Notes under the pieces: model-generated
Seen by the model: the letters and a program-made list of their open reading frames with translations, nothing else
Told to the model about the DNA's origin: nothing
The model's database searches: none
Shown: positions 44,822 through 54,626 of the stretch, piece by piece
Numbering within the stretch: the first letter of the stretch is position 1
How the letters are laid out: each line of letters opens with the position of its first letter
Program-made: the position numbers and the translations under genes
Origin: GCA-2718815 sp963578105
GTDB lineage: Bacteria; Planctomycetota; Planctomycetia; Pirellulales; Pirellulaceae
Length of the DNA: 64,000 bases
Assembly (NCBI GenBank): GCA_963578105.1
Contig: CAUZBP010000007.1
Coordinates: 1-64,000 of the forward strand
Direction of reading: 5' to 3'

Positions 44822-47800
44822 ATGTCGACCAACAAACTTATTCCAGAAACTGCCAGCTCAAGAGATGAGTCGAACGCGTTTTTCGACGCTATCGGCTCTC
44901 GCTCTGCCATCGTTCTGCAAATCCTCAAGGGATTTGCATCGTTGAAGCTGACGGTGGTCCTCTTTGCGCTGTCAATCTTTCTAATTTTGATTGGAACGCT
45001 GGCTCAAATCGACATGGGCATCTGGGAGGTGATGGAAGACTACTTCACCTCATGGGTAGCCATTGTTCCTTTTCAGGTTTTTTTCCCTCGCTCCTGGTTT
45101 CCCAATTGGCAGAACATCCCTGGCTGGCTTCCCTTCCCGGGAGGTGCGTCGATCGGCACGATGACTGTCATTAATTTGATAGCCGCCCACCTCGTAAGAT
45201 TCAAAATTCAGGCCAGGGGATTCCGACTGGCGGTTGGATTGACCACCATCGTCTTAGGCATTTTCGTCACTGCGCTGGTGGTCACGAGCGGCCACAATGC
45301 AAACGGAGCTCAGGGCGACCCGCCCATCGATTACAAGACACTCTGGCTGTGTTTCAAATCGTTTCTGCTGGCGAGCGGGCTGTTTGTCGGCGGTTATGCC
45401 GGCTCCTTGTTCACCCGGCAGAAACGGGGCATCTTTGCCGCCACAACGATCGCCAGTCTCTTGCTGCTTACTACAACGATCTGGCTCTTCGTCCAAGGAG
45501 ACCGTGTTTATCTGGGCGACGCGGGCATGCGAATCTTGTGGCAACTGCAGCAGGCCGGATTCGGTTCTCTCATTCTGTTAGGCGGCTGCTGGATGGTGTT
45601 CAGAAAGCGTGCCGGAATTGTTTTGCTTCACTCTGGTGTTGGCCTGCTCATGTTCGGCCAGTTTTTTGTCACCCAGTACGACGTCGAAGAACAGATGACA
45701 ATTCCCGAGGGCAATACCATTGACTACGGGCAGGACATTCGGGCCGTCGAACTGGCAATTGTCCGCGAAGATTCGCAAGAAAATTTAGTCACTGCCGTTC
45801 CCTTGATTCGAAATGGCAAGTCGTCTGGATTCCTTGACCAAAAATCCATCCGGCCCGATGCCTTACCGTTTGACATTGAGGTGATTGAATTTTTCAGGAA
45901 CTCGACCTTTCGAGAGTTGGAACCGGATCAGGAGAATATCGCCACTCATGGTGTTGGACTGAGGTACGTTGCGGAGCGACTGCGGCCCGGTAGCGGAACG
46001 GGCGACAGTAAAGTCAACCTGGCATCTGCCTATGTCAGGCTGACCCAACGCAACGGTTTCAAGGTCCTGGGAACCTACCTTTTGTCGCAACCCTTGGGCA
46101 ATCAGGAACGGATCGAGGTCGACGGCAAAGATTTTGAACTGTCAGTTCGCTTTGAACGACACTACAAACCCTACTCGGTGCAACTGATTGACGTGCGGGC
46201 CGACCACTACCTGGGAACAACCACTCCGAAAAACTATTCTTCTGACATCCGCCTGGTTCACCAAGGACTCAACGTCGATCGTGAAGATCACATCTGGATG
46301 AATAATCCACTTCGATTTGCCGGAGAGACTTTTTACCAGAGTGGTTATCAAAATATTCAAGGACGAGAGTACACGACTTTTCAGGTAGTCAAAAACGCAG
46401 GCTGGATGATCCCTTACGTATCCTGCATGCTGGTGCTATTCGGCATGACCTACCATTTTCTCACAAAACTCATTGGGTTTCTTCTGCGGCACGAACGGGG
46501 TACGGAAGAACAGTCTGCCGGAAGGGGAGCCGTCTGGGTACCGTTAATCGTTACCGCTTTGGTGGTGCTGGGACTGGGATACTTCACCTTCAAGGATCCG
46601 CAAAACTCAACAGAAATGAACATCCACGAATTCGGCAAACTGCCACTCGTGAATGAGGGACGAGTAAAACCATACGATACGTTAGCGCGCAACAGCTTAC
46701 GATTTATATCTGACCGAGCAACCTACAAGGATACAGAGGGCAAACGCCAACCAGCCATTCGCTGGTTACTGGATGTGCTGAGCCACTCCGGTGATGCCGA
46801 ACGTCATCGCGTTTTTCGTATTCAAAATCTGAATGTGCTAAATACCCTTGGACTGCCTCGCCGACAGCGATACCGTTACGCTTTGGAAGAATTCAAACCA
46901 CGCATGGACGAATTCCGCAAGCAGGTGGAACTGGCCCGGTCCAGCGACATCGAGCAACTCTCGGTCTACCAAAAGAAGATCCTGGAATTAGAAGAACGTC
47001 TGCAACTCTACTTCAAACTCCGCGAATCTTATCGCGTGCCAGATCTCTCGATGACGGGGCCAGATCAACAATTGTATTTATTGTTAGCCATGGCACGTGC
47101 CGATCGTGAATTGGCGGAAGCTCCTGTTCCACGTGCGATTCCTGCGGGCTCCGATTCCTCGGATGAAACATGGCTTCCCCTGGCTTCTGCCTTGAACACA
47201 CTCTCCCTGAAAAACATGGCTAAGAATTTCGAAGCCGCCGACCCAGAGGAACTTTCTCAACGCCTGGTGGATCGGCTGTTGAGCGAAGAAGGTCTGGCAA
47301 AGCTGATCCCGTTGCGGGTCACTAACATGATCGAAGATATTTTGAGAAACAATGACACATCATCGTCTGACAGCGAACTTAAAGTCAAAGCGCGGCAAAT
47401 GTATGGGCAAATGGATGAAGCCATGCGCAAGAGCACGCACGAGGCTGCCCGGCAAGCCCTGCGGCGCGAGGTCGGTCCGCTCAAGTTGCAACTGCAAACA
47501 GCCATTCAGCAGTCCCTGAAAGGTGAAACACTCCAAAGCCCCACTAATCTGTTCTCGCAAGCAATGGAAACGATGATGTCCTCGTACCGGGAAGACAATT
47601 CGGAACCATTCAACGTGGCGATACAGGAATTTCAAAACGCCCTGACAAGTGCTCGACGCCAACAGCACCAGACCGAATCAACGGCATTTGAATCCTTTTT
47701 CAACCATGCCTCCCTGTTTACACAATCCCAGATTCTCTACCTGCTGGTGTTCTTTCTCTCCCTGGTCTCCTGGATCGGCTGGCGTCAACCTTTAAACCGA

Positions 47801-48640
47801 ACCGCATTCTGCTTAATCGTGCTGGCGTTGCTGATTCACTCTTTTGCGCTGCTGGCCAGGATTTATTTATCCGGCAGACCCCCGGTAACCAATCTCTACT
47901 CATCTGCAGTCTTTATCGGTTGGGGGTGCGTTATCCTGGGAATCGCGCTGGAACGGTTGTTTGGATTGGGGATTGGTAATGTACTGGGTGCCGCCACCGG
48001 TTTTTCCACACTGATTATTGCGCATTCTCTGTCAGGAAACGGTGATACGATCGGCGTCTTGCAGGCAGTTCTGGACACACAGTTTTGGCTGGCAACGCAC
48101 GTGGTTTGCGTGACTTGTGGATATGCAGCAACCTTATTCGCCGGTGCTGCAGGTATTTTCTACATCCTTTTTGGTATCCTGACGCCCGCGGGTTCACCCG
48201 CAGTGAGAAAATCGACCGCGCGGATCATCTACGGAGTCATCTGCTTTGCAATCCTCTTCAGTTTTGTGGGAACCGTGCTGGGAGGCCTCTGGGCTGATGA
48301 CTCCTGGGGCCGATTTTGGGGCTGGGACCCGAAAGAAAATGGTGCGCTCATCATTGTCATTTGGAATGCGCTGGTTTTGCACGCGCGCTGGGGGGGCATG
48401 GTCCGGGAACGAGGACTTGCGGTGCTGGCCACCGCGGGTAACATTGCGGTGATTTGGTCCTGGTTTGGTGTCAACGAACTGGGAGTTGGCTTGCATTCCT
48501 ACGGATTTACGGAAGGCGTTTTATTTAAGTTGGCATGCTGGGTGTTATTCCATTTGGGGATCGTCGGCATGGGGCTCGTACCTACGGACAAGTGGTGGAG
48601 CTATCGCCGCTGTGCGGAAACGTCAACTTTGTCTTCATGA
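44822..48640 (+). CDS. ccsBA: Fused ResB-CcsA (CcsBA) cytochrome c biogenesis protein
   Basis: A 1272-residue system II cytochrome c synthetase that exports heme and attaches it to apocytochrome. The N-terminal ResB/CcsB part (about 35-570) has hydrophobic helices and a long extracytoplasmic domain (HQGLNVDREDHIWMNNPLRF, GETFYQSGYQ). The segment VNEGRVKPYDTLARNSLRF (about 610-628) is typical of CcsBA fusions, and is followed by a long helical region. The C-terminal CcsA part (about 960-1265) carries LATHVVCVTCGYAATLFAG and the WWD-type heme motif WADDSWGRFWGWDPKENG (about 1155-1172). It overlaps crcB by 4 nt and follows the lipoprotein by 18 nt. Confidence 0.93.
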   Translation: MSTNKLIPETASSRDESNAFFDAIGSRSAIVLQILKGFASLKLTVVLFALSIFLILIGTLAQIDMGIWEVMEDYFTSWVAIVPFQVFFPRSWFPNWQNIPGWLPFPGGASIGTMTVINLIAAHLVRFKIQARGFRLAVGLTTIVLGIFVTALVVTSGHNANGAQGDPPIDYKTLWLCFKSFLLASGLFVGGYAGSLFTRQKRGIFAATTIASLLLLTTTIWLFVQGDRVYLGDAGMRILWQLQQAGFGSLILLGGCWMVFRKRAGIVLLHSGVGLLMFGQFFVTQYDVEEQMTIPEGNTIDYGQDIRAVELAIVREDSQENLVTAVPLIRNGKSSGFLDQKSIRPDALPFDIEVIEFFRNSTFRELEPDQENIATHGVGLRYVAERLRPGSGTGDSKVNLASAYVRLTQRNGFKVLGTYLLSQPLGNQERIEVDGKDFELSVRFERHYKPYSVQLIDVRADHYLGTTTPKNYSSDIRLVHQGLNVDREDHIWMNNPLRFAGETFYQSGYQNIQGREYTTFQVVKNAGWMIPYVSCMLVLFGMTYHFLTKLIGFLLRHERGTEEQSAGRGAVWVPLIVTALVVLGLGYFTFKDPQNSTEMNIHEFGKLPLVNEGRVKPYDTLARNSLRFISDRATYKDTEGKRQPAIRWLLDVLSHSGDAERHRVFRIQNLNVLNTLGLPRRQRYRYALEEFKPRMDEFRKQVELARSSDIEQLSVYQKKILELEERLQLYFKLRESYRVPDLSMTGPDQQLYLLLAMARADRELAEAPVPRAIPAGSDSSDETWLPLASALNTLSLKNMAKNFEAADPEELSQRLVDRLLSEEGLAKLIPLRVTNMIEDILRNNDTSSSDSELKVKARQMYGQMDEAMRKSTHEAARQALRREVGPLKLQLQTAIQQSLKGETLQSPTNLFSQAMETMMSSYREDNSEPFNVAIQEFQNALTSARRQQHQTESTAFESFFNHASLFTQSQILYLLVFFLSLVSWIGWRQPLNRTAFCLIVLALLIHSFALLARIYLSGRPPVTNLYSSAVFIGWGCVILGIALERLFGLGIGNVLGAATGFSTLIIAHSLSGNGDTIGVLQAVLDTQFWLATHVVCVTCGYAATLFAGAAGIFYILFGILTPAGSPAVRKSTARIIYGVICFAILFSFVGTVLGGLWADDSWGRFWGWDPKENGALIIVIWNALVLHARWGGMVRERGLAVLATAGNIAVIWSWFGVNELGVGLHSYGFTEGVLFKLACWVLFHLGIVGMGLVPTDKWWSYRRCAETSTLSS

Positions 48641-49020
48641 ATTTGTTCATTGACATCTGCTTGATCGCCGTTTCAGCCGCTCTGGGTGCTCTCACGCGTA
48701 CCGGTGTTTCACACTTGTGCCGCAGAATACTGGGTGACGGATTTCCTTTAGGAACTCTCCTGGTCAACGTGACTGGATGTTTCCTGTTAGGTCTGTTGGT
48801 CGCCTGTGGACCGCCTACCCAGAACCGTAGAATGTACCTTGCCCTGGCAAGTGGTTTCCTGGGATCCTTGACGACTTTTTCGACCTTCGGACTGGAAGCC
48901 GTTTCCCACGCCCAACGCGGAAACTGGCACATTAGTACAACGAGTGTACTGGCAAACCTTGTGCTTGGCTTTCTTGCAGTTTTCGTCGGCCTTTTGATCG
49001 GTTCCAAGATTCACGCTTAG
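48637..49020 (+). CDS. crcB: Fluoride exporter Fluc/CrcB
   Basis: CrcB forms a dimeric fluoride channel in the inner membrane. I chose ATG 48637, in an ATGA overlap with the ccsBA stop, giving 127 residues; an in-frame codon at 48535 adds unlike sequence. Four helices and the motifs ALGALTRTGVS, GTLLVNVTGCFLLG and GFLGSLTTFSTFGLE (central Phe and Thr/Ser track) are typical. No fluoride riboswitch precedes it, as it lies within another operon, so expression probably follows ccsBA. Confidence 0.93.
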   Translation: MNLFIDICLIAVSAALGALTRTGVSHLCRRILGDGFPLGTLLVNVTGCFLLGLLVACGPPTQNRRMYLALASGFLGSLTTFSTFGLEAVSHAQRGNWHISTTSVLANLVLGFLAVFVGLLIGSKIHA

Positions 49021-49132
49021 CGATTCACCAGACTCAACAAGGCACTGACCAAGTTTCCACTCGCAACCAGGAGCCCCACGGCAGAACAGGTCTGGTAGAC
49101 AGCCTCTCTGTTTTCCAGAATTCTCCGGAAAC

Positions 49133-50395
49133 TCAACGCGAGGTCCAGTTCCCGGAGCGGGTGCTTGACATTCTCGGTAATCGGAACCACAGCAATTCGG
49201 TTTCTCTGGTCGCAGGCACCCAGAACTGCTGGTATGGCACCAACATTCGAATTAGGTTCACCAATGGCAAAGGTTGATTGCCCATCGGCTCATAGAACAC
49301 CACGCCGGGCCGAATGAAAAGAATCGCCCCCACTGCAGGTTCAGCACTTCGACCACTCAACTGAAATCCGTTGCCGTCCACCCGAAACCCAAAATCGAGC
49401 GATTGGAATGGTACTGATTCACCTTCGAGAAATTTCAGCGTTTGCCGAGGTTGTATGGAAATGTGTTGGACCGCATTTTCCAACAACGAGCGACTGACGG
49501 TACCTTGCTGCATGTGAAATTCGCCGCTGCAGACCAACAGACGATCGTCACAAACTACCAGGCGATGCACGCCAATACTGGCTTTTCCGCTCAACTTTTG
49601 AGTGAAGAGGTCTGTCACCAATTGGTCCATGTCCACTTGGTCCAATACAAACTCGCCTTCTGCCTGCCAACCTTCCTCTTGATGAAAGTCGGCGCTCACA
49701 AAACCGTTGATCGTGCAATCTTCACCTAATCGCCGGACCTCTGGAAAAAAGCCCGTCAGGAGACGGCAGGGCAGGGCACTCCCCTGCGTATAGCATTGGA
49801 CACGTGTGAAGGGGGGCTTCGCGTCGTGCTTGCGTTCCCATCGTATCCGCGTCTCCTCCGCCATCTTGAAATCAGCCACACGAAAATCAAGTAACACCGT
49901 GGTTTCTTTTTGGCCGGGTTCGTATTGCAGATCGAGATTGGTCAAGCGATATTCTTTCTGGTCGGTCTGCAGCTTGATTTTTGCACCGTTAAGCTTGACG
50001 GAAATTTGGTCCAGGTCAGGGCGACGCTGGAGACGACGATGCATGCGGTGGTAAATTTGGGTGAGCCGCTCACCGTTTAATTCGGTTTCGTCGAGCAGAA
50101 GTTGGCATTTTCCCGCCAGGTAAGTCATACGAATCTGGCCGATTTGAGCAAACACCGTGCCCGATTCCGGGTCGGTGATGACAACCCCTTCGGCCACGGA
50201 TACCCCCGGACGTGGGTGCCACAAGTTATCGACGGAAACCCCCATATCCAGTTCGTTAGAAAGGAGAACTTCCATTCTCCTCGTATAACTGGGTAGTTTG
50301 CGAGCGACGATCCGTGCTAGAACCAAACTCGTGGGAAGCAAGCAGAACACCACGAATGCCGATCGACAAATCCAGCGTCTGGTTGTGGGATGCAT
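49133..50395 (-). CDS. AsmA-like membrane-anchored protein
   Basis: A 420-residue protein with an N-terminal signal-anchor (residues about 8-28, ICRSAFVVFCLLPTSLVLAR) and a periplasmic beta-rich body. Segments such as ELDMGVSVDNLWHPRPGVSVAEGVVI, KLNGAKIKLQTDQKEYRLTNLDLQY and a C-terminal FGFRVDGNGFQLSGRS resemble the repeating-strand architecture of AsmA/DUF748-like proteins, thought to act at the outer membrane or in lipid transport. No named domain is complete, so the call is structural. It is convergent with crcB and lies downstream of aroC (33 nt), perhaps co-transcribed with it. Confidence 0.6.
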   Translation of the reverse strand: MHPTTRRWICRSAFVVFCLLPTSLVLARIVARKLPSYTRRMEVLLSNELDMGVSVDNLWHPRPGVSVAEGVVITDPESGTVFAQIGQIRMTYLAGKCQLLLDETELNGERLTQIYHRMHRRLQRRPDLDQISVKLNGAKIKLQTDQKEYRLTNLDLQYEPGQKETTVLLDFRVADFKMAEETRIRWERKHDAKPPFTRVQCYTQGSALPCRLLTGFFPEVRRLGEDCTINGFVSADFHQEEGWQAEGEFVLDQVDMDQLVTDLFTQKLSGKASIGVHRLVVCDDRLLVCSGEFHMQQGTVSRSLLENAVQHISIQPRQTLKFLEGESVPFQSLDFGFRVDGNGFQLSGRSAEPAVGAILFIRPGVVFYEPMGNQPLPLVNLIRMLVPYQQFWVPATRETELLWFRLPRMSSTRSGNWTSR

Positions 50396-50428
50396 GCTGA
50401 ACTTCCCTGTTCAATAGCTTCCGTCAGA

Positions 50429-51568
50429 CTACCGCTCTCTAGCCATCTGGTGAAACAATTGCCACCGAGCCTTCATTTCAGACAGACTATCCGAGCCGAA
50501 TTTATCGACTAAAGCGGCAGCCACCTCAAAGGCGACGACATTTTCAATGATTACGCTCGCAGCTGGTACCGCACACACATCGCTGCGTTCATAGGATGCC
50601 GATTCCGACTCTTTACTTTCCATGTTGATCGATGGCAGGGGCTTACTCAACGTACTGATCGGCTTTTTCGCAGCCCGTACCACCAACGGTTGACCGTTAG
50701 TCATTCCCGCTTCCAAACCCCCGGCGTTGTTGGTGGGACGCACGTAACCCAAATGAGAGTTCTCTCGTTGTTTTTCGTCGTACTCGATCGGATCATGTAC
50801 CTGAGATCCGGGTCGTCGAGCAGCCTCGAAACCTAAACCAATCTCAACCCCTTTGATCGCCTGCACCGACATCACGGCCTGGGCAATCCTGCCATCTAGT
50901 TTGCGATCCCATTGGGCGTGGCTTCCCAATCCGAAGGGTAAACCCTCGACCCGCACCTCGACGATGCCTCCCAAGGTGTCACCCGCTTTCCTCGTTTCGT
51001 CGATCAACTTCTTGATCTGTTCATCCTGATCCGGGTTCAGCGAATAGACGATACTTGAGTCACGTGTGGCTCGTTGTTGGTCTACCGTACCCGCTTGCGA
51101 ATCAAAAACGACACTACCCAATTCAGCCACAAACCCGATCACTTCGATTTCAAACTCACGCAACAACTGCTTGGCAACAGCACCTGCCGCTACCCGCACG
51201 GTTGTTTCCCGAGCACTTGCCCGCTCAAGAACAGCACGGATGGGCCCCAGATATTTGACGGCTCCTGTTAAATCTCCATGACCAGGCCGTGGGCGTTCCA
51301 GATCCTCGAGCCGTTCTAATTTGTAGTCGCGGTTGACCACCTGCAGTGCGATCGGGCTGCCCAGTGACGTGTTTCTCCAGATACCGGACATGATTTCCAC
51401 CGTGTCCGTTTCAATCCTCATCCGTCCACCACGTCCATACCCCCCCTGCCGACGTTTCAATTCAACGTCGATACTAGCTGTTTCGATTTCAACACCTGCG
51501 GGAAATCCATCGACAAGAACCAGCAAGGTTTTTCCATGAGATTCGCCAGCTGTCAGATAACGCAACAT
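50429..51568 (-). CDS. aroC: Chorismate synthase
   Basis: AroC converts 5-enolpyruvylshikimate-3-phosphate to chorismate with reduced FMN. The 379-residue protein shows TAGESHGKTLLVLVDGFPAG (6-25), RRQGGYGRGGRM, RPRPGHGDLTGAVKYL and RASARETTVRVAAGAVAKQLL. It continues with SGVIEV-region variant GGIVEVRVEGLPFGLGSHAQ, NNAGGLEAGMTNGQP and the C-terminal RSDVCAVPAASVIIENVVAF. All regions are intact. It is followed 33 nt later by the AsmA-like gene on the same strand. Confidence 0.97.
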   Translation of the reverse strand: MLRYLTAGESHGKTLLVLVDGFPAGVEIETASIDVELKRRQGGYGRGGRMRIETDTVEIMSGIWRNTSLGSPIALQVVNRDYKLERLEDLERPRPGHGDLTGAVKYLGPIRAVLERASARETTVRVAAGAVAKQLLREFEIEVIGFVAELGSVVFDSQAGTVDQQRATRDSSIVYSLNPDQDEQIKKLIDETRKAGDTLGGIVEVRVEGLPFGLGSHAQWDRKLDGRIAQAVMSVQAIKGVEIGLGFEAARRPGSQVHDPIEYDEKQRENSHLGYVRPTNNAGGLEAGMTNGQPLVVRAAKKPISTLSKPLPSINMESKESESASYERSDVCAVPAASVIIENVVAFEVAAALVDKFGSDSLSEMKARWQLFHQMARER

Positions 51569-51724
51569 ATTGGACGACCATTACGGTAGAAAGTTAAACG
51601 CAGCGGAACCGTAGAGACAACTGACAGGATGAGGTAACGAGAAGAATCCAGCAGAAGCAAAAGGCAGCCTCCTTTTCGATTTTAATCAGACACGTCGAAG
51701 TCACCTAGTGCACTTCCGAAAAGT

Positions 51725-52688
51725 ATGCATCACCTAAAGAAACGCTGGTTTTTGATATGCCTCGCTGTGGCGGTTACACCTTTCCTGACCCACTGAAGGC
51801 CCTGGCCGAACTTGGAACCATACGCAACGTGGTCCTGGCATGTGTGCTATTTGTGATGTCATTGCCACTGAAATTTCAGAAAATTGCCAGTTCGATCAGA
51901 CGACCTGGGCCTGTCTTGTTGGCCGCCAGTATCACGTACGGCCTGGTACCTCTTTTCGCCTGGTGCCTGGTACCGCTCTTGCAAGAGGAACATGGAATCG
52001 GGCTCCTGGTAGTCGCTGCCACACCGAGCAACCTCGCTTCCGCCGCCGTCTGGACTCGACGTGCTGGTGGTAACGATGTGGTGGCCATGCTGATAAGCGT
52101 TGTCACCAACCTGTCGTGCTTTCTCGTGACTCCTGTTTGGCTCAAGTGGCAACTGGACGGGCAGTCCTTATGGACTGCCTGATGATAGATGTGATGAGCA
52201 AGCTGGGGCTGCTGGTGGTTCTGCCAATGATTTTTGCTCAATTGATCCGCTTGCTTTCCCCGATCGCTCGCTGGGGTACACTCCGGAAAAAACCCCTGGG
52301 AGTACTCGCTCAACTCGGTGGGCTGTTGATGGTGTAACTGGGATCCATCAAGGTCGGACAGGAACTGTCAACCGCACCCCTGGGGAAAGGTCCTGAGACG
52401 CTTGACTTTGTGGGCATGCTGCTGGCGGTGGTAGTGATCCACTTGGCCATGGTCGCAGCGGGACACGGCTTGGGACGCCTGGCCGGTTTCTCCCATGCAG
52501 ATCGAATTGCCATTGGCTTTGCGGGAAGCCAGAAAACGCTCGTGGTAGGCCTGCACGTCGCGGTTACCTACTTCGGAGGCTTGGCGATCTTGCCCATGGT
52601 GACCTATCAAGTAAGTCAACTGGTTCTTGACGCCTGGATCACTGATAGACTACGTGAAAAGGTCGATCCAGAGTCTCCGGCATCCTGA
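51725..52688 (+). pseudogene. Decayed bile-acid:sodium symporter-family gene
   Basis: Pieces in all three frames line up as one transporter. From ATG 51725 the first 23 codons (MHHLKKRWFLICLAVAVTPF) end at TGA 51794. The next frame gives ALAELGTIRNVVLACVLFVM, SITYGLVPLFAWCLVPLL and LASAAVWTRRAGGNDVVAML up to a stop at 52180. The third frame gives MSKLGLLVVLPMIFAQLIRLL, an in-frame TAA at 52335, then LAVVVIHLAMVAAGHGLGR and AIGFAGSQKTLVVGLHVAV. Two frameshifts and one nonsense codon make this a true pseudogene, not a single base-call error. The parent type is the short SBF (SLC10A7/YfeH-like) symporter. No intact copy is in the window. Confidence 0.85.
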
Positions 52689-52992
52689 CCCGGGAATTGG
52701 TTGGTGAACCGATAGCCCTTCGGCAGAGAATTTTCTCCCGAAGCGCTCACCACAGGCAGACGGAAACGTGCGACAGGTGAGAAGTGTTAAAACAGAACCG
52801 TCCTCACTGGATCAGCGATGGCCTACAGCCATTTGCGGCTGTTCACCCCGATCCCTCCCCGCGGCATGTCGCCCAGACGAGACGTACGGTTTGCAATGCC
52901 ACACGTCACTTGTCGAGTCGCAACTTTCCTCCTATACTATAGGCTTCCCTTTTGTTTGAAGTTCGGCCCCCTCTGGGAATGGGAATCAAGCC
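52689..52992. other. Intergenic region with rpmE promoter
   Basis: About 300 bp without a gene. TTGTCG (52910-52915), a 17-nt spacer and TATACT (52933-52938) form a good promoter about 55 nt before the rpmE start. The match is 4 of 6 and 5 of 6. The remainder shows nothing definite. Confidence 0.55.
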
Positions 52993-53253
52993 ATGAAGAA
53001 AAAAATCCATCCGGAATATCATGAAACCCACGTGCGATGCGGCTGTGGCAATACATTTACCACTCGCAGCACACGGAAAGAACTGAAGGTAGACATCTGT
53101 AACGCCTGCCATCCGTTTTATACCGGCAAGCTGAAATATGTCGACAGTGCAGGTCGGATCGAAAAATTCAAGAACAAATTCGCCGCATCTGGCTACGGCA
53201 GCCTTCAGCAGGGGAAGAAAAAGCAGAAGCCAAAGAACCCAGCCAAATCTTAG
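52993..53253 (+). CDS. rpmE: 50S ribosomal protein bL31
   Basis: An 86-residue large-subunit protein with the family start MKKKIHPEYHETHVRC. Zinc ligands are seen in CGCGNTF and ICNACHPFYTGK, so it is the zinc-binding type rather than the zinc-free paralogue. The C-terminus ends in a basic tail, KKKQKPKNPAKS. GGGA precedes the ATG at a normal distance and a promoter is visible at 52910-52938. prfA lies 272 nt downstream, the common bacterial rpmE-prfA-prmC order. Confidence 0.96.
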   Translation: MKKKIHPEYHETHVRCGCGNTFTTRSTRKELKVDICNACHPFYTGKLKYVDSAGRIEKFKNKFAASGYGSLQQGKKKQKPKNPAKS

Positions 53254-53525
53254 CCTTTTCAGAATCTTCGATTTCACGGTATGATCCGTGTTCTACAACT
53301 GACGCCAAGCACGAAATGGGTACCTGGTTTCAGAGTGCACAGCAGTCAAAAGGTCTCTCTGGAACTCGTAACACCGCAGGTCTCCAGCGAATTAAGAGCA
53401 GTTTCTTTCCATCGATTTTCGCATGCCGGCTTGCAAAGCGTTTCGGGCTCCAACGCTCCGGTCGTTGCCATTGAACGACTAAAACAAGTGATCCCGTCTC
53501 CCAGGTACGGCAGAGGCTCTTCAGT

Positions 53526-54605
53526 ATGCGGGAAATGCTTGAACAGAAGTTGACGCGATTTAGTAAACTGGAAACCCAGTTGACCGATCTTGCTATCTTG
53601 GCCGATTCAACAAAAATCGCCGCCGTTGCTCGAGAGCACGGGTCTCTCAAACCCCTGGCTATAACCTATCGCAAATTTAAGGATTTAAGTCAGCAGATCA
53701 GTGACGCCAAAGAAATGGTCGCAGGTGATGATGCTGAAATGCGCGAGTTGGCTCAATTGGAACTGGTCCAACTGAAGGAGGACCGAGAAAAATCGTGGTC
53801 CGACCTGCTGGACATGACGGCAGGAGGCGAGGACGCTCACCGCAGGCGCTGCGTGATGGAAATTCGCGCCGGCACGGGAGGAGACGAAGCGGCCTTGTTT
53901 GCCAGAAATCTGTACGAAATGTACAAGAAGCATGCTGAACACAAAGGCTGGAAAACAGAATTACTGGCCGCCAGCCCCACTGAACTGGGCGGTTTCAAAG
54001 AAATCTCGCTGGCCTTCGAAGGCGAAGGGGTGTACCGCGAATTGCAGTACGAAAGTGGTGGCCACCGCGTACAGCGTGTGCCCGAAACGGAAACCAAAGG
54101 ACGAATTCACACTTCTGCAGCAACGGTCGCCGTCCTGCCAGAACCAGAAGACGTCGAAGTCAACCTGAAACCGGATGACTACCGAAAGGACATCTATCTC
54201 GCCAGTGGCCCTGGCGGTCAACACGTCAACAAGACCGCATCCGCTGTCAGATTAACTCACTATGAAACCGGTATCGCGGTCGCGATCCAAGATGAGAAGA
54301 GTCAACATAAGAACCTGGCAAAAGCGCTGCGAGTCCTCAAGTCGCGAATCTATGACATGAAGCAGCAAGAAGAACAAAAGAAACGTGCCAATGAACGCAA
54401 AACCATGGTCGGATCCGGGGATCGCAGTCAACGTATCCGGACTTACAATTTTCCCGAGAATCGTGTCACCCACCACAGTATCAACCTGACACTCTACAAA
54501 CTGGACCAACTCCTGGCAGGCAACCTGGAACCCATCACCAGTGCCTTGGTTGATTTCGACCGAGATGACTTACGCCGCTCGATGGGAAATCTTGACGATA
54601 ATTGA
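53526..54605 (+). CDS. prfA: Peptide chain release factor 1
   Basis: RF1 reads UAA and UAG and triggers release of the finished peptide. The 359-residue protein carries the catalytic GGQ at 230-232 in SGPGGQHVNKTASAVRL, the class-defining REIRAGTGGDEAALFARNLY-type MEIRAGTGGDEAALFA, and HRVQRVPETETKGRIHTSA just before, which includes the codon-reading PxT-type region. Gln232 lies in the context methylated by PrmC, whose gene starts 18-21 nt downstream. GAGG lies about 10 nt before the ATG. Confidence 0.97.
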   Translation: MREMLEQKLTRFSKLETQLTDLAILADSTKIAAVAREHGSLKPLAITYRKFKDLSQQISDAKEMVAGDDAEMRELAQLELVQLKEDREKSWSDLLDMTAGGEDAHRRRCVMEIRAGTGGDEAALFARNLYEMYKKHAEHKGWKTELLAASPTELGGFKEISLAFEGEGVYRELQYESGGHRVQRVPETETKGRIHTSAATVAVLPEPEDVEVNLKPDDYRKDIYLASGPGGQHVNKTASAVRLTHYETGIAVAIQDEKSQHKNLAKALRVLKSRIYDMKQQEEQKKRANERKTMVGSGDRSQRIRTYNFPENRVTHHSINLTLYKLDQLLAGNLEPITSALVDFDRDDLRRSMGNLDDN

Positions 54606-54626
54606 CACCCGTTCTTCCATGAAGTG

